Source of the DNA: Theodoxus fluviatilis
Taxonomy: Eukaryota; Mollusca; Gastropoda; Cycloneritida; Neritidae
Direction of reading: 5' to 3'
DNA length: 10,000 nucleotides
Assembly: GCA_034096865.1 (NCBI GenBank)
Contig: JAWQFJ010008327.1
Span: 1 to 10,000, forward strand
A program made the translations under genes and the position numbers. Below, piece after piece: positions 7,883 to 10,000 of this stretch. Each line of letters starts with the position of its first letter. The first letter of the stretch is position 1. The notes under the pieces were generated by a model. That model had not been told where the DNA came from. It did no database searches and saw only the letters and a program-made list of their open reading frames with translations.

Positions 7883-8487
7883 TACCCTGCAGGTACAATA
7901 CACCCCCTCTGTCTACCCTGCAGGTCCAATACACCCCCTCTGTCTACCCTGCAGGTTTAATACACCCCCTCTGTCTACCCAGCAGGTACAATACACTGCC
8001 TCTGTCTACCCTGCAGGTACAATACACCCCCTCTGTCTACTCTGCAGGTACAATACACCTCTGTCTACACTGCAGGTACAATACACCCCATCTGTCTACC
8101 CTGCAGGTACAATACACCCCCTCTGTCTACCCTGCAGGTACAATACACACCCTCTGTCTACCCTGCAGGTACAATACACCCCCTCTGTCTACCCTGCAGG
8201 TACAATACACCTCTGTCTACCCTGCAGGTACAATACCCACCCTCTGTCTACCCTGCAGGTACAATACACACCCTCTGTCTACCCTGCAGGTACAATACAC
8301 CTCTGTCTACCCTGCAGGTACAATACCCACCCTCTGTCTACCCTGCAGGTACAATACACACCCTCTGTCTACCCTGCAGGTACAATACACCCCCTCTGTC
8401 TACCCTGCAGGTTTAATACACCCCCTCTGTCTACCCTGCAGCTACAATAGACCTCTGTCTACCCTGCAGGTACAATGCATCTCTGTG
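7883..8487. repeat. 31/28-bp minisatellite, 20 units
   Basis: The unit is TACCCTGCAGGTACAATACA followed by CCCCCTCTGTC (31 bp). Five units lack three bases and are 28 bp, ending CACCTCTGTC: those starting at 8038, 8190, 8280 and 8432, plus the degraded last unit at 8460. Full starts include 7883, 7914, 7945, 8097, 8249 and 8401. Variants include GGTTTAATAC twice, CCCAGCAG, and TACCCACC alternating with TACACACC. A 90-bp block of 28+31+31 bp (starting 8190 and 8280) is duplicated. CCTGCAGG, an 8-bp palindrome, is centred in most units. The array lies just inside the predicted intron next to the minus-strand exon at 8504-8588. Confidence 0.95.
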
Positions 8488-8503
8488 TACAGAACATGCC
8501 TAC

Positions 8504-8588
8504 CTTGCACGTGGACCATGTCCAGGTTCCACAGTCCTGAGCTGACACCGAAGTCCGACAGCTGGACCTTCTGGTCATACTGACCTTC
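8504..8588 (-). CDS. Candidate exon of a protein kinase domain (DFG / activation segment)
   Basis: Read on the minus strand, this 85-bp stretch is flanked by GGATTACAG at its 5' side and CAAG|GTAGGC at its 3' side, so both exon borders have AG and GT. The frame gives 28 residues plus one base. It starts EGQYDQ, continues KVQLSDFGVSSG and ends LWNLDMVHVQ; the split codon would give Gly if the next exon begins appropriately. Hydrophobic-Lys-Val-x-Leu-Ser-Asp-Phe-Gly is the subdomain VII signature of eukaryotic protein kinases, whose Asp binds Mg-ATP (established knowledge). The following residues would be the start of the activation segment before the usual Gly-Thr...Ala-Pro-Glu. No HRD loop or APE exon is found in this window, so neighbouring exons would lie beyond long introns or outside it. 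An alternative acceptor 8 bp further upstream is possible. Whether it belongs to an intact gene is unknown. The assignment rests on one short motif and exon-like borders. Confidence 0.45.
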
Positions 8589-8633
8589 CTGTAATCCTTC
8601 ACAGGGAAAGCGCATTGTCCCGTCTTTGAAGCG

Positions 8634-8804
8634 CCAAGGTTACCACTTTGTAGCACCAAGATTACCACTTGGTAGGGCCAAGATTATCACTTTGTAGCAC
8701 CAAGATTACCACTTTGTAGCACCAAGATTACCACTTTGTAGCACCAAGGTTACCACTTTGTAGCACCAAGATTACCACTTGGTAGGGCCAAGATTACCAC
8801 TTTG
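8634..8804. repeat. 22-bp minisatellite, 7.8 units
   Basis: The unit is CCAAGATTACCACTTTGTAG followed by CA. Units start at 8634, 8656, 8678, 8700, 8722, 8744, 8766 and 8788. Units 1 and 6 have GGTTACC, and units 2 and 7 end TTGGTAGGG instead of TTTGTAGCA, so the variant pattern repeats every five units (110 bp). A lone inverted match, CCACAAAGTGG, lies at 8824-8834 just past the array. It would sit in the intron upstream of the minus-strand candidate exon. Confidence 0.95.
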
Positions 8805-9035
8805 ACTCAGAGACTTGACTTCACCACAAAGTGGCGCTCAATGCAACCTGGCCTCCACTCGGTGGTCACTCTCACTCGTGACACTCAGTGCCCGCGTCAG
8901 GCAGTGAAACCGAAAAGGAGCACTGAGGAATCACGGTAACGCTGAAGCTACTCCAAGTTGTGACACTTGCGCATGCTGTTGGTGTGCGAGCACTTAGCTC
9001 GAAAGCTGATGGCCTCGCTTGACGCTCTGAACTGG
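8805..9035. other. Unique spacer, no gene recognised
   Basis: Mixed sequence of balanced composition. GGTGGTCACTCTCACTC at about 8870-8887 combines words found in the 15-bp and 52-bp arrays, probably by chance. No exon with good borders was found on either strand. Confidence 0.5.
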
Positions 9036-9081
9036 GTGAGGACGCTCCACGCCCTCTGGTGAGGACGCTCTACGCCCTCTG
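9036..9081. repeat. 23-bp tandem duplication
   Basis: Two copies of GTGAGGACGCTCCACGCCCT followed by CTG, differing by one C/T, start at 9036 and 9059, followed by GTGAGTGG as the start of a third. Each copy begins GTGAG right after CTG, so it also resembles a repeated 5' splice site. Confidence 0.9.
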
Positions 9082-9341
9082 GTGAGTGGAAAACCCAGAA
9101 CTGCACTGGGAAGTCACTCAGAGCGGCACCCGTGCAAGGTCACTGCGTGGGTGAGTTTGAAAGGAAGACCGCCACTGCCACTGAGACGTAAACTCAGCGG
9201 TCTCGATTGGAAGTCGTGCTTCCCTGGCGACAGTCAGTCCTCACAGACAGTGGAAGGTGAGGCTGAGTCGTCCTACCACACAGCTACCACGACGGCAGCT
9301 GGAGGTTTTACGTCTACCTGGAGTAACTCTCAATTGTAGCT
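9082..9341 (+). other. Open but unsupported stretch with donor-like sites
   Basis: A plus frame is open from 9040 to a TAG at 9339-9341, about 100 codons without an ATG. It is Ser/Thr/Arg-rich and matches nothing I recognise. Three good GTGAG donors on the plus strand at 9082 (CTG|GTGAGT), 9151 (TGG|GTGAGT) and 9257 (AAG|GTGAGG) could mark the 3' end of an exon, but no acceptor upstream is convincing. I do not call a gene. Confidence 0.2.
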
Positions 9342-9440
9342 CTTAGTTGCAGGGGTCGGCGGAATATTTCTGGTGTCACTTAGTAGCACGGGTCAGGAGA
9401 ATAATTCTTGGTAGCACTTAGTAGAATTCCTTGGCGTCAG
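9342..9440. repeat. Diverged 37/38-bp tandem repeat, about 2.5 copies
   Basis: Copies start with CTTAGTTGCA at 9342, CTTAGTAGCA at 9379 and CTTAGTAGAA at 9417. Copies 1 and 2 align as GGGGTCGGCGGAATATTTCT against CGGGTCAGGAGAATAATTCT. The third copy degrades after TTCCTTGG. Confidence 0.7.
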
Positions 9441-9596
9441 TAGAGGCACGCGGCAGAACAGCAGGGACGGGGAAGGGTAGTCCTACGCAAGGGCAGCCAT
9501 CTTGAATCTGCACCGACACAGACGGAGGGAGTTGGGATGATTCCATCCACACACCAAACTTGCATCAGGAGCCCACGATGTTCATGGAGTGCACAT
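9441..9596. other. Unique spacer
   Basis: Mixed sequence around the YY1-like motif. No gene or repeat recognised. Confidence 0.45.
9493..9504 (-). promoter_or_regulatory. YY1-like motif overlapping an ATG
   Basis: On the minus strand this reads CAAGATGGCTGC, which fits the YY1 consensus core CAAGATGGC. The embedded ATG opens only five codons before TAG unless a donor within CTTGCGTAGGA is used. The motif is common by chance, and promoter function is unproven. Confidence 0.3.
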
Positions 9597-9620
9597 CGAC
9601 CGACCGACCTACCTACCTAC
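9597..9620. repeat. (CGAC)3(CTAC)3 compound microsatellite
   Basis: Three CGAC units are followed directly by three CTAC units, which differ by a single G-to-T change in the unit. Confidence 0.85.
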
Positions 9621-9836
9621 CTCCCTAGCCCCTCCTCTCCCCATCCCTATCCTCCTTGTATCCCACCGATTTCTCCATGGAGACGTGTTCCGTGAGACAT
9701 CCAGGCCGCCAGCACAGAGAGGAAGGCAGACTCAGGTAAATGTCAAACGGCCACCTCCCTGCACTACTCCCATCTGTGTTGCCTTACTCAGCGAGAAAGA
9801 TGGAACGAAGGAAGCAAATACGCAGTGGGTAAACGA
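9621..9836. other. Unique spacer
   Basis: It begins C/T-rich to about 9660 and then becomes mixed sequence. An open plus frame here runs into the GA repeat and has no recognisable domain. Confidence 0.45.
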
Positions 9837-9863
9837 GGAGGGAGAGGGAGGGAGGGAGGGAGG

Positions 9864-9921
<58 letters not shown>
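9837..9921. repeat. GGGA-rich run and (GA)28 microsatellite
   Basis: GGAGGGAGAGGGAGGGAGGG-type repeats run to 9865, followed by a perfect (GA)28 from 9866 to 9921. The Glu/Arg and Ser/Leu frames across it are simple-sequence translations. Confidence 0.97.
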
Positions 9922-9924
<3 letters not shown>

Positions 9925-10000
9925 CTAGGCATATATCTGTAGAGTAAGAGGACAGATAACCCCTCCCATGAAGGGCAGGCAGGCCTACAGCAAAGACACA

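Noticed and set aside
8459..8668. 69-codon minus-strand frame with an ATG
   Set aside because: It runs through both minisatellites and gives a Ser/Arg/Cys-rich peptide, whereas the adjacent frame at 8504-8588 gives the kinase-like motif with splice borders.
9589..9942. Frames ending in Glu-Arg or Ser-Leu repeats
   Set aside because: They are translations of the (GA)28 microsatellite and its flank without recognisable domains.

Overview
This window looks like non-coding or intron-dominated DNA from a metazoan nuclear genome. Gene density is very low, and there are long micro- and minisatellites, long polypurine/polypyrimidine stretches and splice-site-like signals. There are no bacterial-style operons, ribosome binding sites or packed ORFs. 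A lophotrochozoan such as a mollusc would fit this style of genome, but that is inference and no sequence here proves it. Roughly 60% of the window is tandem repeat or simple sequence. No complete gene is visible, and no prokaryotic defence system, CRISPR array, rRNA or tRNA was recognised.

Layout: 1-530 is a purine-only-like GA/GAAA tract. 541-840 is unique sequence. 841-1433 is a 15-bp minisatellite (39 exact-length units plus a partial one). 1441-1820 is mostly unique, with a strong 3' splice-site-like signal at 1560 and a possible exon after it. 1820-2050 is a C/T-rich imperfect repeat, followed by C/A-rich DNA to 2181. 2182-5631 is a 38-bp satellite, 91 units by length and unit count. 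It passes without a gap into a 52-bp satellite (5632-6340, 13 full units plus a partial). 6341-7203 is AT-richer unique DNA holding a 66-bp direct repeat 339 bp apart. 7204-7259 is a dense C tract. 7314-7560 is a candidate plus-strand exon.

7883-8487 is a 31/28-bp minisatellite (20 units). It lies just inside a probable intron of a minus-strand gene, whose candidate exon (8504-8588) reads like protein-kinase subdomain VII, with the DFG motif. 8634-8804 is a 22-bp array, followed by mostly unique DNA with small duplications (9036-9081, 9342-9440). The window ends with GGGA/(GA)28 simple sequence.

No genes can be shown to act together. The most informative points are: the head-to-tail change between the 38- and 52-bp satellites exactly at a shared 11-mer; a TGACCAC core present in three otherwise different arrays; regularly spaced E-box variants inside the 38-bp array; and a splice-signal-like minisatellite directly beside the putative kinase exon.
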